Of a stretch of DNA of 64,000 nt, positions 26,429-39,399 are shown piece by piece; position 1 is the stretch's first letter; the number at the start of each line of letters is the position of its first letter. The DNA is from Burkholderiales bacterium (GTDB lineage: Bacteria; Pseudomonadota; Gammaproteobacteria; Burkholderiales; Burkholderiaceae_C). The notes under the pieces are model-generated. The model searched no databases, was not told the DNA's origin, and saw only the letters and a program-made list of their open reading frames with translations. A program made the position numbers and the translations under genes. Location of the stretch: contig JAFKGD010000006.1 in the NCBI GenBank assembly GCA_017307855.1, positions 186,001 to 250,000 of the forward strand. The letters run 5' to 3'.

Positions 26429-28732
26429 TCAGGGACGGGCGACCATCGGCGGCGGGCCGAAGGCCGTGATCTCGGGCAAGGTACCGTTCCAGCGCTCCAC
26501 CTGCACCAGGGTGCTTTGCGCCGCGCAGCCCTGGCCCAGGCGCGAGCTCGGGCGATCCGGCGTGAGCACGTTGGGATTGCCGTGCTTGTCGAGCGTGCCG
26601 ACCAGGCCCGGCTCCAGCGGGTCGTACCAGGCGCCGGTGGACAGCTGCACGACGCCGGTACGCACGTCCGGCGTCACGATCACGCCAGCCAGGATGGCGC
26701 CGCGATCGTTGAAGACACGCACCACGTCGTGATGGCGGATGCCGCGCGCGGCGGCGTCGTCCGGGTTCATCTTCATCGGCTCGCGGCCCTGGATCTTGCT
26801 GTCCCGGCTGACCTTGCCGTGGTCGTACTGGCTGTGCAGGCGCGTCGCCGGCTGCGGCGTGATCATGTGCAGCGGGAACTGGCGCGCCCGCGCATCGCCC
26901 AGGAATTCGTCGCTTGGGTGCCATACGGGGTGGCCGGGGCATTCCTCGTAGCCGTAGGCGTGCAGGCGCTCGGAGAACAGTTCGATGCGGCCCGAGGGCG
27001 TCTCCAGCGGATGGGCGGCCGGATCCGCCCGGAAGCCTTCCAGCAACACTTGCGGCCGGGCGGGCCATTCGTACTCGAGATGGCCCCGCGCCCAGAATTC
27101 CTCGAAGGGCGGCAGGCTGACGCCCATGCTTTCAGCCCGGCCGAAGCTTTCCTCGTAGAGGAACTTCAGCCACTGCATGACGTCACGGCCTTCGGTGAAG
27201 GCCATCTCGTCGCCCATGCGCGCCGAGATGGCCGTGAAGATGTCGTAGTCGTCGCGCGCCTGCCCGATGGGCTGCACCAGCCGCTTCATCGCGGTCATGA
27301 AGCCGTCGCCCGAGGCGCTGCCGATGTCGTCGCGCTCGACCATCACCGTGGCCGGCAGCACGACGTCGGCAAACCTGGCCTGCGCCGTCCAGTAGGCCTC
27401 GTGCACGAAGATCGCTTCGGGCCGGCGCCAGGCGCGGATCAGCTTGTTGATGTCCTGATGGTGGTGGAACGCGTTGCCGCCGGCCCAGTAGATCAGCCGG
27501 ATGTCGGGGTAGACGTAGGGCTTTCCGTCGTATTCGAATGGCGCACCCGGGTTGAGCAGCATGTCCGAGATGCGCGCCACCGGAATGAAATCGGGCACCG
27601 GGTTGCGGCCCTGCGGCAGGCGGGGTCCGGAGAAGCCGTTGCGTCCGTTGCCGATGTCGTTGAAGGCCGAGTAGCCCAGGCCGATCCCGCCGCCGGGCGT
27701 GCCGATCTGGCCCAGCAGCGCGGTGAGCGCGACCAGCGCGAAGAAAGGCTGTTCGCCCTGCAGCGCGCGCTGCAGCGACCAGGCGATGTTGACCAGCGTG
27801 CGCCGCGCGGCCATGCGGCGCGCCAGCGTGCGCAGCGCCTGCGCGTCGACGTCGGCCAGCGGGGCCGCCCATTCGCACGACTTGGGTTGCCCGTCGGTGC
27901 GGCCGAGCACGTAGTCGCTGAAGCGGTCGAAGCCGACGGTGTGCGTGGCCACGAATGCGCGGTCGTACAGCCCTTCGGCGATGAGGGTGTGACAGAGCGC
28001 CAGCATCACGGCCGTGTCGCTGCCCGGGCGCAGCGGCAGCCACTGGGCCGACGGGACGGTGCCCATGTCGTCGCGCACCGGGCTGACGTTCACGAACTCG
28101 ACGCCACGCTGCGCCAGCTGGTCGATCCAGTACGGCACGGCGTGGTCGTTGGCTCCGCCCGGGTTCACCTGGGCATTGCGCGTGGGCAGTCCGCCGAAGG
28201 ACACGAACAGCTCGCAATGCTCGGCCAGCACGGACCAGTTGGTCTGCTTCGGGCGCAGCGTGTCGAGTTCGCCGATCGCATACGGCAGGATGCGCCGGCC
28301 GGCCGCGTTGCTGTAGGTGTCGCGCACGTAGGTGTAGCCGCCGAACGCGTTGAGGAAGCGGTGCACCTGGCTCTGTGCATGGTGGAATCGCCCCGCGCTC
28401 GACCAGCCGTAGGAGCCGCCGAAGATCGATGAATTGCCATGCGTCTTGCGAACGCGGTCCACGTGCGCCGCCACGAGCGCGATCGCCTCGTCCCACTCGA
28501 CTTCGACGAATGGTTCGCTGCCGCGGCCCTCGCGCGAGGCCGCGCCGCCCTCCAGGAAGCCGCGCCGCACCGCCGGACGCAGCACGCGCGCCGGCGCTGT
28601 GATGCCCTCCGGCAGCGACTGGCCGATGGGCGAGGGATCGCGGTCCCATTCGACCGGGTCCATCCCGACCAGCCGGCCGTTCTCGACGCGGGCGCGATAG
28701 CTGCCCCAGTGGGTGGTGGTGATGGAGCTCAT
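26429..28732 (-). CDS. BisC-like cytoplasmic molybdopterin oxidoreductase
   Basis: This complete 767-residue DMSO-reductase-family enzyme is close in length and motifs to biotin sulfoxide reductase BisC: IFGGSYGWSSAGRFHHAQ (Mo-ligand Ser112), WSLQRALQGEQPFFALVALTALLGQIGTPGGGIGLGYS, YWAGGNAFHHHQDINKLIRAWRRPE and the C-terminal PATRLHSQYDHGKVSRDSKIQGREPMKMNPDDA. It lacks a Tat signal and the Cys motif for an N-terminal [4Fe-4S] cluster, as expected for this cytoplasmic branch. It should reduce an S-oxide or N-oxide. It follows the DppF-like ATPase gene by 16 bases; the homologue at 1-831 has the same place in the other importer operon. Confidence 0.92.
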   Translation of the reverse strand: MSSITTTHWGSYRARVENGRLVGMDPVEWDRDPSPIGQSLPEGITAPARVLRPAVRRGFLEGGAASREGRGSEPFVEVEWDEAIALVAAHVDRVRKTHGNSSIFGGSYGWSSAGRFHHAQSQVHRFLNAFGGYTYVRDTYSNAAGRRILPYAIGELDTLRPKQTNWSVLAEHCELFVSFGGLPTRNAQVNPGGANDHAVPYWIDQLAQRGVEFVNVSPVRDDMGTVPSAQWLPLRPGSDTAVMLALCHTLIAEGLYDRAFVATHTVGFDRFSDYVLGRTDGQPKSCEWAAPLADVDAQALRTLARRMAARRTLVNIAWSLQRALQGEQPFFALVALTALLGQIGTPGGGIGLGYSAFNDIGNGRNGFSGPRLPQGRNPVPDFIPVARISDMLLNPGAPFEYDGKPYVYPDIRLIYWAGGNAFHHHQDINKLIRAWRRPEAIFVHEAYWTAQARFADVVLPATVMVERDDIGSASGDGFMTAMKRLVQPIGQARDDYDIFTAISARMGDEMAFTEGRDVMQWLKFLYEESFGRAESMGVSLPPFEEFWARGHLEYEWPARPQVLLEGFRADPAAHPLETPSGRIELFSERLHAYGYEECPGHPVWHPSDEFLGDARARQFPLHMITPQPATRLHSQYDHGKVSRDSKIQGREPMKMNPDDAAARGIRHHDVVRVFNDRGAILAGVIVTPDVRTGVVQLSTGAWYDPLEPGLVGTLDKHGNPNVLTPDRPSSRLGQGCAAQSTLVQVERWNGTLPEITAFGPPPMVARP

Positions 28733-28748
28733 GGTCGGGGCCGCCGTG

Positions 28749-30834
<2,086 letters not shown>

Positions 30835-30835
<1 letters not shown>

Positions 30836-31638
30836 CAACCGAGCCTCGGATTGAGTGCGTCGTTCAGGCCTTCGCTGACGAAGCTGATGGCCAGCACGGT
30901 GAGCTGGATCGCGAGCCCGGGAATGGCCGCGAGGTACCAGGCGGTGCGCAGCGACTGGCGCCCGAAGCCGATCATGGCGCCCCAGCTCATCACGTTGGGA
31001 TCGCCCAGGCCCAGGAAGGAGAGCCCGGCCTCCAGCAGGATGGCCGAGGCCACCATGATGGAAGCCGTGACGATGATGGGTGCGATGCAGTTGGGCAGGA
31101 TCTGCGTGAAGATGATGCGCGGCGTGCTCATGCCGATGACCACGCACGACTCGACGAAGGCGCGCTGGCGCAGCGTGAGGAACTGGCCCCGCACGAGGCG
31201 CGCCACCGGCGGCCACGACACCACGGCGATGGCGACGCAGATGACGACGGTGGACGGCTGGAAGATCGCCACCAGCACGATCACGAACAGGAAGTGCGGG
31301 ATCGTCTGGAACACCTCGGTGAAGCGCATCAGCACGTCGTCGATGAAGCCGCGGAAGTAACCCGCCACCGCCCCGACCAGCACGCCGATGGTCAGCGACA
31401 CGCGCGCGCCGTTGATCAGCCCGCTGAGGACGTCGCGCCCCGCGTTGTCCGAGCCCAGCAGGTGTGCCGGGTCCTGTCCGGGCCAGAGGAACGGGCTGGT
31501 CACCATGGCCCACGGATCGGCCCCATAAAGCAGCGGACCGAACATCGCCACCGCCATCACCAGGGCCAGCACCAGCAGGCCGAACACGGCCGTGCGGTTC
31601 CTGCGGAAGCGCTGCCAGAACGTCAGGCGGGCGATCAT
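30835..31638 (-). CDS. DppC-like permease of the second peptide-type ABC importer
   Basis: This 267-residue inner-membrane permease has an N-terminal helix (about residues 18-38), the segment AHLLGSDNAGRDVLSGLINGARVSL typical of DppC/OppC proteins, and five more hydrophobic segments. The EAA loop reads ESCVVIGMSTPRIIFTQILPN. It overlaps the DppB-like gene by four bases (ATGA) and the DppD-like gene by one, so the four transport genes are translationally coupled. Confidence 0.93.
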
Positions 31639-32612
31639 GCGGCCACCTCGATGCGAGGGTCGAGCCAGCTGTAGAAGAGGTCGACCGCCAGATTGACGAC
31701 GACCACGAGCGCCGAGGACATGAAAAGGATTCCCATCAACAGGTTGAGGTCTCGCTGGAACAGTGCATCGAACGCCAGCGTGCCGAGGCCGGGCCAGCCG
31801 AAGACGACCTCCACCACCACCGAGCCGCCCAGCACGGCGCCCAGCTGCACGCCGAACAGGCTGACCAGCGGCAGGATGGCGTTGCGCAGCACATGGCCGT
31901 AGGCGACGCGGCGCTCGCCCAGCCCCTTGGCCTTGGCGGTGCGTACGAAGTCCATGCCATAGATCTCGAGCATCGAGGCGCGCATGAGGCGCGTGTAGGT
32001 GGAGATGTAGAACAGCGCCAGCGTGACCGAGGGCATCACCAGATGGCGCGCCACGTCCACCACGTGGCCGAAGAGCGAGTAGTCGGCGCCGATCGTGCTC
32101 ATGCCGCTGCTGGGCAGCCAGCCGAGCTTCACGGACATCAGCACGGTCAGCATGAGACCGAACCAGAACAGCGGCGTGGAGTAGCCCAGCAGCGCCAGCA
32201 CGGAAATCGCGGAATCGCGCAGCGAGCCGGGCCGCCGGGCGGCCGCGACCCCCAGCACGATGCCGCCGATCAGCGCCAGGCCCAGGCTGGTGAACATCAG
32301 CAGCAGCGTGGCCGGGAACCGCGACAGGATCAGGTCCGTCACCGGCACGTTGTAGCGGAACGAGTGACCCAGGTCGAACGTGGCGATCGCGCCCAGGTAG
32401 CGCACGAGGCGCACCGGCAACGGCTGCTCCAGCCCGTACTTCTCGCGCAGCGCCGCCAGGTACTCCTGGTCGGCGGCCCCGGATTCGCCGGCCATCACGT
32501 CCACCATGTCGCCCGGCGCCGAATTGACGATCAGGAAGTTGGTGCACGCGATCAGCACCAGCACCACCAGGGCCTGAAGGGTGCGGCGCCCTATGAAGCG
32601 CAGGATTTTCAT
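31635..32612 (-). CDS. DppB-like permease of the second peptide-type ABC importer
   Basis: This 325-residue inner-membrane permease is of the DppB/OppB type: an N-terminal helix, NSAPGDMVDVMAGESG, the conserved periplasmic DLGHSFRYNVPVTDLI, an EAA loop (MDFVRTAKAKGLGERRVAYGHVLRNA) and the C-terminus DLFYSWLDPRIEVAA. It begins 66 bases after the receptor gene and overlaps the DppC-like gene. The set at 28749-34313 forms a complete importer parallel to that at 828-9231. Confidence 0.94.
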   Translation of the reverse strand: MKILRFIGRRTLQALVVLVLIACTNFLIVNSAPGDMVDVMAGESGAADQEYLAALREKYGLEQPLPVRLVRYLGAIATFDLGHSFRYNVPVTDLILSRFPATLLLMFTSLGLALIGGIVLGVAAARRPGSLRDSAISVLALLGYSTPLFWFGLMLTVLMSVKLGWLPSSGMSTIGADYSLFGHVVDVARHLVMPSVTLALFYISTYTRLMRASMLEIYGMDFVRTAKAKGLGERRVAYGHVLRNAILPLVSLFGVQLGAVLGGSVVVEVVFGWPGLGTLAFDALFQRDLNLLMGILFMSSALVVVVNLAVDLFYSWLDPRIEVAA

Positions 32613-32678
32613 CGGCTCGATCCTCGTCGCGGCCCCGTTGGGGCGGCCGCCGTTCTTCTTGCGGTCATCGGTGCGGGT

Positions 32679-34313
<1,635 letters not shown>

Positions 34314-34539
34314 CTCGGATCCTCTGGCGGCACGGCGGCCGCGACAACAACGACTGGCACACACGCCGGCATACCGCCGGCGCAACGACTTCCCGCCTGC
34401 ACGCCACCACCTCGCTCGCTGCCGCTTTCGCAAGATCGGTGCCACGCGCCCCGGGTCAATTCATCCGCGCAATGCGCTGCAACCGCCGGGGCAGCGCGCA
34501 TTGCCACATGTCGCGTTTCTGTCTCTCGTTTCGTTTGAT

Positions 34540-34584
34540 GGAACTAGCGTTCTGAAATATGACACCCGTAAGAATTGCTGTCAA
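34540..34584 (-). promoter_or_regulatory. Promoter and putative IclR-type operator of the 12-gene importer operon
   Basis: On the minus strand a perfect TTGACA (34579-34584) and a -10-like CATATT (34556-34561) are 17 bases apart. Two bases later comes AGAAC-N4-GTTCC (34540-34553), the fourth copy of the shared palindrome. The leader from here to the receptor ATG at 34313 is about 225 bases, long for a simple leader; I see no recognisable riboswitch in it. Confidence 0.7.
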
Positions 34585-34950
34585 GCGCCTTTTCCCTTGT
34601 CGGTCATCGACCGGCTGCGATGCCCGCCACGGGTGCGTGCGGTCGTGCGGCATGCACCATGTCCCGCTCTTTCCGCCAGCCGGGGCACCACGTTGATGCC
34701 TGTCATCCACGCCTGGGGTCGCGCGCGCGGCATTGATCACAGGATGGGCAGCACACAGGACGGTCCAGTGCGGACGATGGATGCGATGCGCACGGCATCG
34801 CCGCATGGCGCGCATGCGGCGAACTGCGGCGCTGCGAGGAGCGTCGCTCGGCGTCTCTGGGGAATGAACAACTCGAGCGCCGATGGGGCGCCCGACTTCA
34901 GAGAAGGGCGTGGCGCATGCGCGCCGGTGCGGGATGTCGCCCGGTTGCGG
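34585..34950. other. Gene-free stretch between the catabolic island and the VOC gene
   Basis: About 365 bases hold no open frame that looks like protein in either direction; the available frames are rich in Arg, His and Ala and lack a plausible start. The left end carries the promoter described at 34540. The rest lies upstream of that promoter and downstream of the VOC gene at 34951-35430. I see no hairpin, repeat or RNA gene in it. It marks the boundary of the proposed regulon. Confidence 0.5.
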
Positions 34951-35430
34951 TCAGCCTTTGACAGCGCGCTCGATCGCCGCCACGTCGATCTTGCGCATGG
35001 TCATCATGGCGTCGAAGGCGCGCCGCGCCGCCGCGCGGTCCTGGCCGGTGAAGGCCTCGGTGAGCACGCGCGGCGTGATCTGCCAGGAGATGCCCCATTT
35101 GTCCTTGCACCAGCCGCATTCGCTTTCCTGTCCGCCGTTGCCGACGATGGCGTTCCACAGCCGGTCAGTCTCTTCCTGGTCGTCGGTCGCGATCTGGAAC
35201 GAGAAAGCTTCGTCGGGTTTGAACGCCGGGCCGCCGTTGAGGCCCATGCACGGGATGCCGCAGACGGTGAATTCCACCGTGAGCACGTCGCCCTCCTGCC
35301 CCGAGGGAAAGTCGCCGGGCGCATGGGTCACGGCGCCCACGCGGCTGTCGGGAAAGGTCTTCGCGTAGAACTGCGCGGCTTCCAGCGCCGTGCCGTCGTA
35401 CCAGAGGCAGAGAGTGTTCTTGGGGATCAC
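34951..35430 (-). CDS. PhnB-like VOC-superfamily protein
   Basis: This 159-residue protein is of the PhnB/'3-demethylubiquinone methyltransferase-like' VOC family. It shows the start IPKNTLCLWYDGTALEAAQFYAKTFPDSRVG, the strand VLTVEFTVCGIPCMGLNGGPAF, and the conserved SECGWCKDKWGISWQITPR near the middle. The biochemical role of the family is poorly known. The start is a GTG at 35430, chosen because AAAGGAG lies just upstream and the family N-terminus begins there. It stands alone between the catabolic island and the HDOD gene. Confidence 0.88.
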   Translation of the reverse strand: MIPKNTLCLWYDGTALEAAQFYAKTFPDSRVGAVTHAPGDFPSGQEGDVLTVEFTVCGIPCMGLNGGPAFKPDEAFSFQIATDDQEETDRLWNAIVGNGGQESECGWCKDKWGISWQITPRVLTEAFTGQDRAAARRAFDAMMTMRKIDVAAIERAVKG

Positions 35431-35557
35431 GTCGGGCTCCTTTCGCGGGGACCCCGCACGAGGGGCGCGCGGGCTTGCACCCATTGTGCGCATCGACGCG
35501 CCGCACGGTGCGTGCATCGCGCAACATGCCGTAAGCGTCCGCGGCGGACGCTTCGTG

Positions 35558-36388
35558 TCAGGCCAGCGGCAGCGTGTCGCCGGCCTCGTCGCCCGCCGGA
35601 GCCGGGGGTTGCCAGCCGATCACGTCGGCGGCTTCCACGCGCAGCGCGCGGCCGAAGGTGGCGGGCCAGGCGGCCTGCTGTTCTTCCTCGCTCTGGCCCA
35701 GCTCGAGCGCGCGCACGCGCCAGAACGCCACCTGCACGGCCATGGCTTCCAGGTCGCGCAGCACCAGCAGGTTGGCGTTGCGCTGGCGCTCGATGATGTG
35801 GACCACGCGCGTGGGCAGGCGCCAGCGGCGCATGAGTTCGGCGCCGGCTTCGCAATAGCTGTAGCCGAAGGTCCTGACTTCGGCCTTGGCGCGCTCGGGC
35901 GAGGCCAGCGGCACGGTCTGGTCCAGCTCGGCCAGGCGCTCGGGCATGGCCACGCGCAGCATCAGCTCGCCGATGAGGTGCAGCAGGCCGCCCAGGTAAC
36001 ACATCTCCTCGTCGTGGCCGCCCACCTCGGCGATGTGGCGCGAGAGATCGGCCGTGGCCAGCGAGAGGCGCCAGATCTCGTCGAGCGCAGCTTCGGGCAC
36101 GTCGGGAAAGGCGTCACGCGCCAGCAGGCCGATGACCAGCGAGCGCACGCGCGACAGGCCCAGCAGGCGCACAGCTTCCGACGTGCTGTCGATGAGCTTG
36201 CCGCGGAAGAAGGCCGGCGAATTGGCCAGCCGCAGCAGCTGGACCACGAGCATGGGGTCGGCCTCGATGGCCGAGACGACGTCGGACGTGGGCGCGTCCT
36301 CGTCCTCGAAGGTCCTCGCCAGCTCCAGCACGGCCTGGGGCGCGCTGGGCAGGGACTCGGTTTCTGCCAGGATGGTTTTCAGTTGCAT
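35558..36388 (-). CDS. HDOD-domain protein
   Basis: This 276-residue protein consists of an HDOD domain (about residues 8-215), an HD-like fold usually without phosphohydrolase residues and used in signalling. Motifs include LPSAPQAVLELARTFEDEDAPTSDVVSAIEADPMLVVQLLRLANSPAFF and CYLGGLLHLIGELML. No GGDEF, EAL or receiver domain is fused to it. It is the last gene of a minus-strand run after the envelope lipoprotein cluster (50-base gap). ATG 36388 is preferred; an in-frame ATG at 36409 would add seven residues. Confidence 0.87.
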   Translation of the reverse strand: MQLKTILAETESLPSAPQAVLELARTFEDEDAPTSDVVSAIEADPMLVVQLLRLANSPAFFRGKLIDSTSEAVRLLGLSRVRSLVIGLLARDAFPDVPEAALDEIWRLSLATADLSRHIAEVGGHDEEMCYLGGLLHLIGELMLRVAMPERLAELDQTVPLASPERAKAEVRTFGYSYCEAGAELMRRWRLPTRVVHIIERQRNANLLVLRDLEAMAVQVAFWRVRALELGQSEEEQQAAWPATFGRALRVEAADVIGWQPPAPAGDEAGDTLPLA

Positions 36389-36438
36389 GCAGGTGTCATT
36401 GTCCCGCATGCCGCCCGACCCGGCGTCGCCCGGGGTCG

Positions 36439-37914
36439 TCAGCCGGCGTAGCTGGCTTCGAGCTCCTGGCGCAGCGCGGGATCGCGCGCATGCTCGCCGG
36501 GCTCGACGGGGCCGGCATCGCGCAGCAGATTCAGGGGCGACAGCGAGCGGCCCCAGTAGAGCTGGCACGAGGGCGTGTCGACCAGCCGCGCCACCGGCAC
36601 GGGCGCCACCGAGCTGCCGGCCGTCTCCAGCGTCACGGTGGCCGTGGGCGTGCCCTGGCGTGTGGCCGAGGTGGCCAGCCACACGGTGCCCGGCAGCTGC
36701 TCCCATTCGCGGATATCGGCCTGCGCCTGGGTGGAGGCCGACACGCCCTGCGCCACCAGTCCGGCGAACATGCCCAGCATGCCGAGGCTGGCCGCGTCGC
36801 GGCTGCCCGTCTGCATGGCGACCTGCATGCCCACGTTGCCCACCGTGCCCGCCACGTCGGCGACGTTCTGCGCGCCTTCCTTGAACGAGGCCTTGCCGCC
36901 GAGTACGGCGTCGATGGCGCGGCCGCCGCGCGTGGTGGCCTGGTAGCCCACGTCGGCACCCTTGACGAAGCGGGTGGCGAAGCAGCCGGTGTCGTGCCCG
37001 GTGCAGGCCGCGCGCGCGGTCTGCGCGGGCATGTCGTGCGGCTGCCACTTGAGCGCCTCGCCGTGCTTGCCGCCGCCGTACTTGAAGGGCGCGCGGCCGC
37101 TCTCGAACAGCACCAGCACGGGCTGCTCGACGGACACGCCGGCGTAAGCCGGATCGCCCTTGACGGCCATCTGCAGGTAATCGCGCGCGAGTTGCGCATT
37201 GCCGTCGCAGTAGCTGGCCCAGCCGGCCATGTAGGGCATGAGGGCGAAGTCGCCCGCGTACTGCTCGGCCTCGGCCACGGTGTCCTGATAGTCGGCCTGC
37301 TTGAACATGGCGCGCGCGTTCTGGAAATCGCCCTGCGCGGCGTACACCAGGCCGCGGTAGAAGAAGGCCATGGCGCGCTCGTAGGGCTCGCCCTTGTAGT
37401 CCTTGATCTTCTCGGCCGTCCACAGCGACTTGGCCTTCTGCGCTTCCGCGTTGTCGGCGTAGATCTGGTCGATGCGCAAGGCCGCGGCCTCGAACGCGCG
37501 CTCGGCGATGTCGAGCTTGCCCAGCGACAGCGCGGCCAGGCCGATGCGCTGGAAGTTGAGCGTGGCGTTGCGCTCGCCCTCGATGTAGAGGCGCTCGAAC
37601 AGCGGGCGCAGCTCGGGTACGGCCGTGCGCGCAGCGAAGGTGCCGGCGCTGGTGCGCAGCTCGGCCGGAACGGGCTTGGGCGTTCCCCACTGCTTCGTGG
37701 GCCGGGCCGCCGGCTGGGCCTGTTGCTGCAGCTGCTGCTGGGCGGCCTGCGTGGCCTGCTGCTGCATCGCCTGCTGGGTCTGCTGCTGGATGATGTTCTG
37801 GAACAGCGCGCCGAACTGCGCGTGCGCCGGCAGGCCGCACAGGGCGAGCGCGGCGGCGCAGGCCGCCGGACGCAGCGCACGGCGCAGGGTTGAGAGGAAA
37901 GGCGGCTTCTGCAT
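36439..37914 (-). CDS. Exported TPR-like protein (COG3014-like) in LpoB cluster
   Basis: This 491-residue secreted protein has a signal peptide (cleavage near AHA-QF, about residue 32) and a Gln-rich low-complexity stretch (about 40-72, with QQQTQQAMQQQATQAAQQQLQQQ). Helical repeats resembling TPRs follow: NFQRIGLAALSLGKLDIAERAFEAAALRI and AMAFFYRGLVYAAQGDFQNARAMFKQADYQD. It resembles the uncharacterised COG3014 proteins often encoded next to LpoB-like lipoproteins. It is the fourth gene of the cluster starting at 40065. A role in cell-envelope assembly is inferred from neighbours only. Confidence 0.78.
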   Translation of the reverse strand: MQKPPFLSTLRRALRPAACAAALALCGLPAHAQFGALFQNIIQQQTQQAMQQQATQAAQQQLQQQAQPAARPTKQWGTPKPVPAELRTSAGTFAARTAVPELRPLFERLYIEGERNATLNFQRIGLAALSLGKLDIAERAFEAAALRIDQIYADNAEAQKAKSLWTAEKIKDYKGEPYERAMAFFYRGLVYAAQGDFQNARAMFKQADYQDTVAEAEQYAGDFALMPYMAGWASYCDGNAQLARDYLQMAVKGDPAYAGVSVEQPVLVLFESGRAPFKYGGGKHGEALKWQPHDMPAQTARAACTGHDTGCFATRFVKGADVGYQATTRGGRAIDAVLGGKASFKEGAQNVADVAGTVGNVGMQVAMQTGSRDAASLGMLGMFAGLVAQGVSASTQAQADIREWEQLPGTVWLATSATRQGTPTATVTLETAGSSVAPVPVARLVDTPSCQLYWGRSLSPLNLLRDAGPVEPGEHARDPALRQELEASYAG

Positions 37915-37976
37915 GGCGGACACCTCGTGAACGGTGGGATCGGGGGACGCGGGCGCAAGGCCCGCGAAAAGGGGCG

Positions 37977-38846
37977 TCAGCGGGCGAGCGCCTCGCCCAG
38001 CTGGGCCAGCGTCTGGTCGGCCACGCGGCGGCCCATGTCGCCCACGCTCACCGGCTGAGCCACTTCGCGGAAGCCCCCGCGCGGATCGGCCTCGAATTTC
38101 GGCGGCGGCTTCGGCGTGCCTTCGGGCAGGCGGCCGTCGATGTAGCCCTCGGTCAGCACCACGCCGTCGGCCAGCCGCTTGATCGACACGTAGGTGGCCC
38201 AGCCCGTGGGCGATTTCGCGTCGCGCGTGTTGAGCACTTCCATCAGGAGCTTCGCGTGCTTCTCCAGCGCCTCGGTCTCGATCTGCTGGCTGTCGAGCGC
38301 ACTGCCCTTCTGCTTCGCCGCCGTGGTGCGCATGACGACGTTGCGGTCCACCAGGCGCACGCCCGAGGATGCGATGGCCTGCATGAAGGCGCTGCGCAGC
38401 TGCAGGTCCACGCGTTCGACCGGGCCGCTGCGCTGCGCCTGTACGGTGCGCGCTTCCTGCGCGGTGATGGTGGTGCTGGCGATGGCGGCGCCGCGCACTT
38501 CGGCCGCGCCGTAGCCGGGCACGCGCACCGCTTCGGCGCTGCCGGCACGCGCGCTCACGCTGTCGATGCTGACCTGCTGCGCACTGCCCTGCTGCAGCAT
38601 GTCGGTGAACTCGCGGTTCCACAGCACGGCGATGGTGGGCCGGCCCGCGCGTGCGTAGGCGCTGGCGAAGGCGGCGCGGTTGAGCGTGGGCGCCACGTGC
38701 GCGGCCGGCGCGGGCGGCGGCGTGAGCACGTCGGGCTGGCCGCCGCGATAGGCGCTGGCGGGAATGTCGATCTGCGGGGCCTGGGCCTGCGCGGCGGTGG
38801 CCGCGAGCAGGACCGCGGCAGCAGCGGTGAATGGAATGCGCAGCAT
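37977..38846 (-). CDS. Exported protein of unknown function in LpoB cluster (possible CsgG/LpoB-like fold)
   Basis: This 289-residue protein has a signal peptide (residues 1-22, cleavage near AQA). The region RPTIAVLWNREFTDML with VERVDLQLRSAFMQAIASSGVRLVDRNVVMR looks like the CsgG/LpoB-type alpha-beta fold, with GWATYVSIKRLADGVVLTEGYIDGR as a later strand-helix unit. I do not recognise a named family. It lies 16 bases after the YcfL-like gene and 62 before the TPR-like gene, so it should be part of the same outer-membrane or periplasmic module. Confidence 0.7.
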   Translation of the reverse strand: MLRIPFTAAAAVLLAATAAQAQAPQIDIPASAYRGGQPDVLTPPPAPAAHVAPTLNRAAFASAYARAGRPTIAVLWNREFTDMLQQGSAQQVSIDSVSARAGSAEAVRVPGYGAAEVRGAAIASTTITAQEARTVQAQRSGPVERVDLQLRSAFMQAIASSGVRLVDRNVVMRTTAAKQKGSALDSQQIETEALEKHAKLLMEVLNTRDAKSPTGWATYVSIKRLADGVVLTEGYIDGRLPEGTPKPPPKFEADPRGGFREVAQPVSVGDMGRRVADQTLAQLGEALAR

Positions 38847-38862
38847 GGATGGCCTCGTGCGT

Positions 38863-39363
38863 TCAGCGCGCGGCGCCGCTGTTCATCGGCACGGTGTATG
38901 TCTGGCCCGGCGCGAACTGCGACTGGCCACGGTTGGCGTCGTAGATGTCCACGGCCACCATGCTGGTGGCCTGCGAGATGGCCGATTCGCCATATACGGC
39001 CTGGCCACGCGGCGCGAGGTGTACCGTCTTCCAGGCGCTGGGCGGCTCGCTCTCGCCGCGCGCGCCGGTGAAGCGCGTGCGCACCGAGAGCACGACGTCG
39101 ACGTCGGTGCAGTTGTAGATGCCGGCCTGCACGGCGGCCATGCCGGTGCCGGTGCGTGCGGTGGACACGTTCTGCACGCCGATGACCTTGGCCAGCTCGG
39201 GCGAGAGCACCGAGACGGCGCCCGGCTGCGCGTGGCCGGCCGCGCGCTGCTGCTCCCAGGTCTGGCAGCCCGCGAAGGTGGGCGGCGTCGATTGCGTGGT
39301 GGCGCAGCCGGCCAGCAACGCGGCCAGTGCGGCGGCGGCCGCGATGTGGATCGTGCGGTTCAT
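38863..39363 (-). CDS. YcfL-like lipoprotein (DUF1425)
   Basis: This 166-residue lipoprotein has lipobox LLAGC with Cys20 as the acylated residue. The C-terminal half resembles YcfL/DUF1425: VQNVSTARTGTGMAAVQAGIYNCTDVDVVLSVRTRFTGARG, then WKTVHLAPRGQAVYGESAISQ. In E. coli ycfL is immediately upstream of lpoB; here it follows the lpoB-like gene by 36 bases. The function of YcfL is unknown, but the conserved pairing suggests a link to peptidoglycan synthesis control. Confidence 0.8.
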   Translation of the reverse strand: MNRTIHIAAAAALAALLAGCATTQSTPPTFAGCQTWEQQRAAGHAQPGAVSVLSPELAKVIGVQNVSTARTGTGMAAVQAGIYNCTDVDVVLSVRTRFTGARGESEPPSAWKTVHLAPRGQAVYGESAISQATSMVAVDIYDANRGQSQFAPGQTYTVPMNSGAAR

Positions 39364-39399
39364 GTCGTGTGCTCCCTCGGGTGTCGCCGATGCGTGCGC

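Noticed and set aside
24278-28432. Very long open frame of about 1384 codons on the plus strand
   Set aside because: It is antisense to five genes with clear motifs; its translation is rich in His, Arg, Gly and Val and has no recognisable domain, as expected for shadows in G+C-rich DNA.
34501-35796. Open frame of about 431 codons across the boundary region
   Set aside because: It overlaps the VOC gene and part of the HDOD gene antisense, and its residues are not protein-like.
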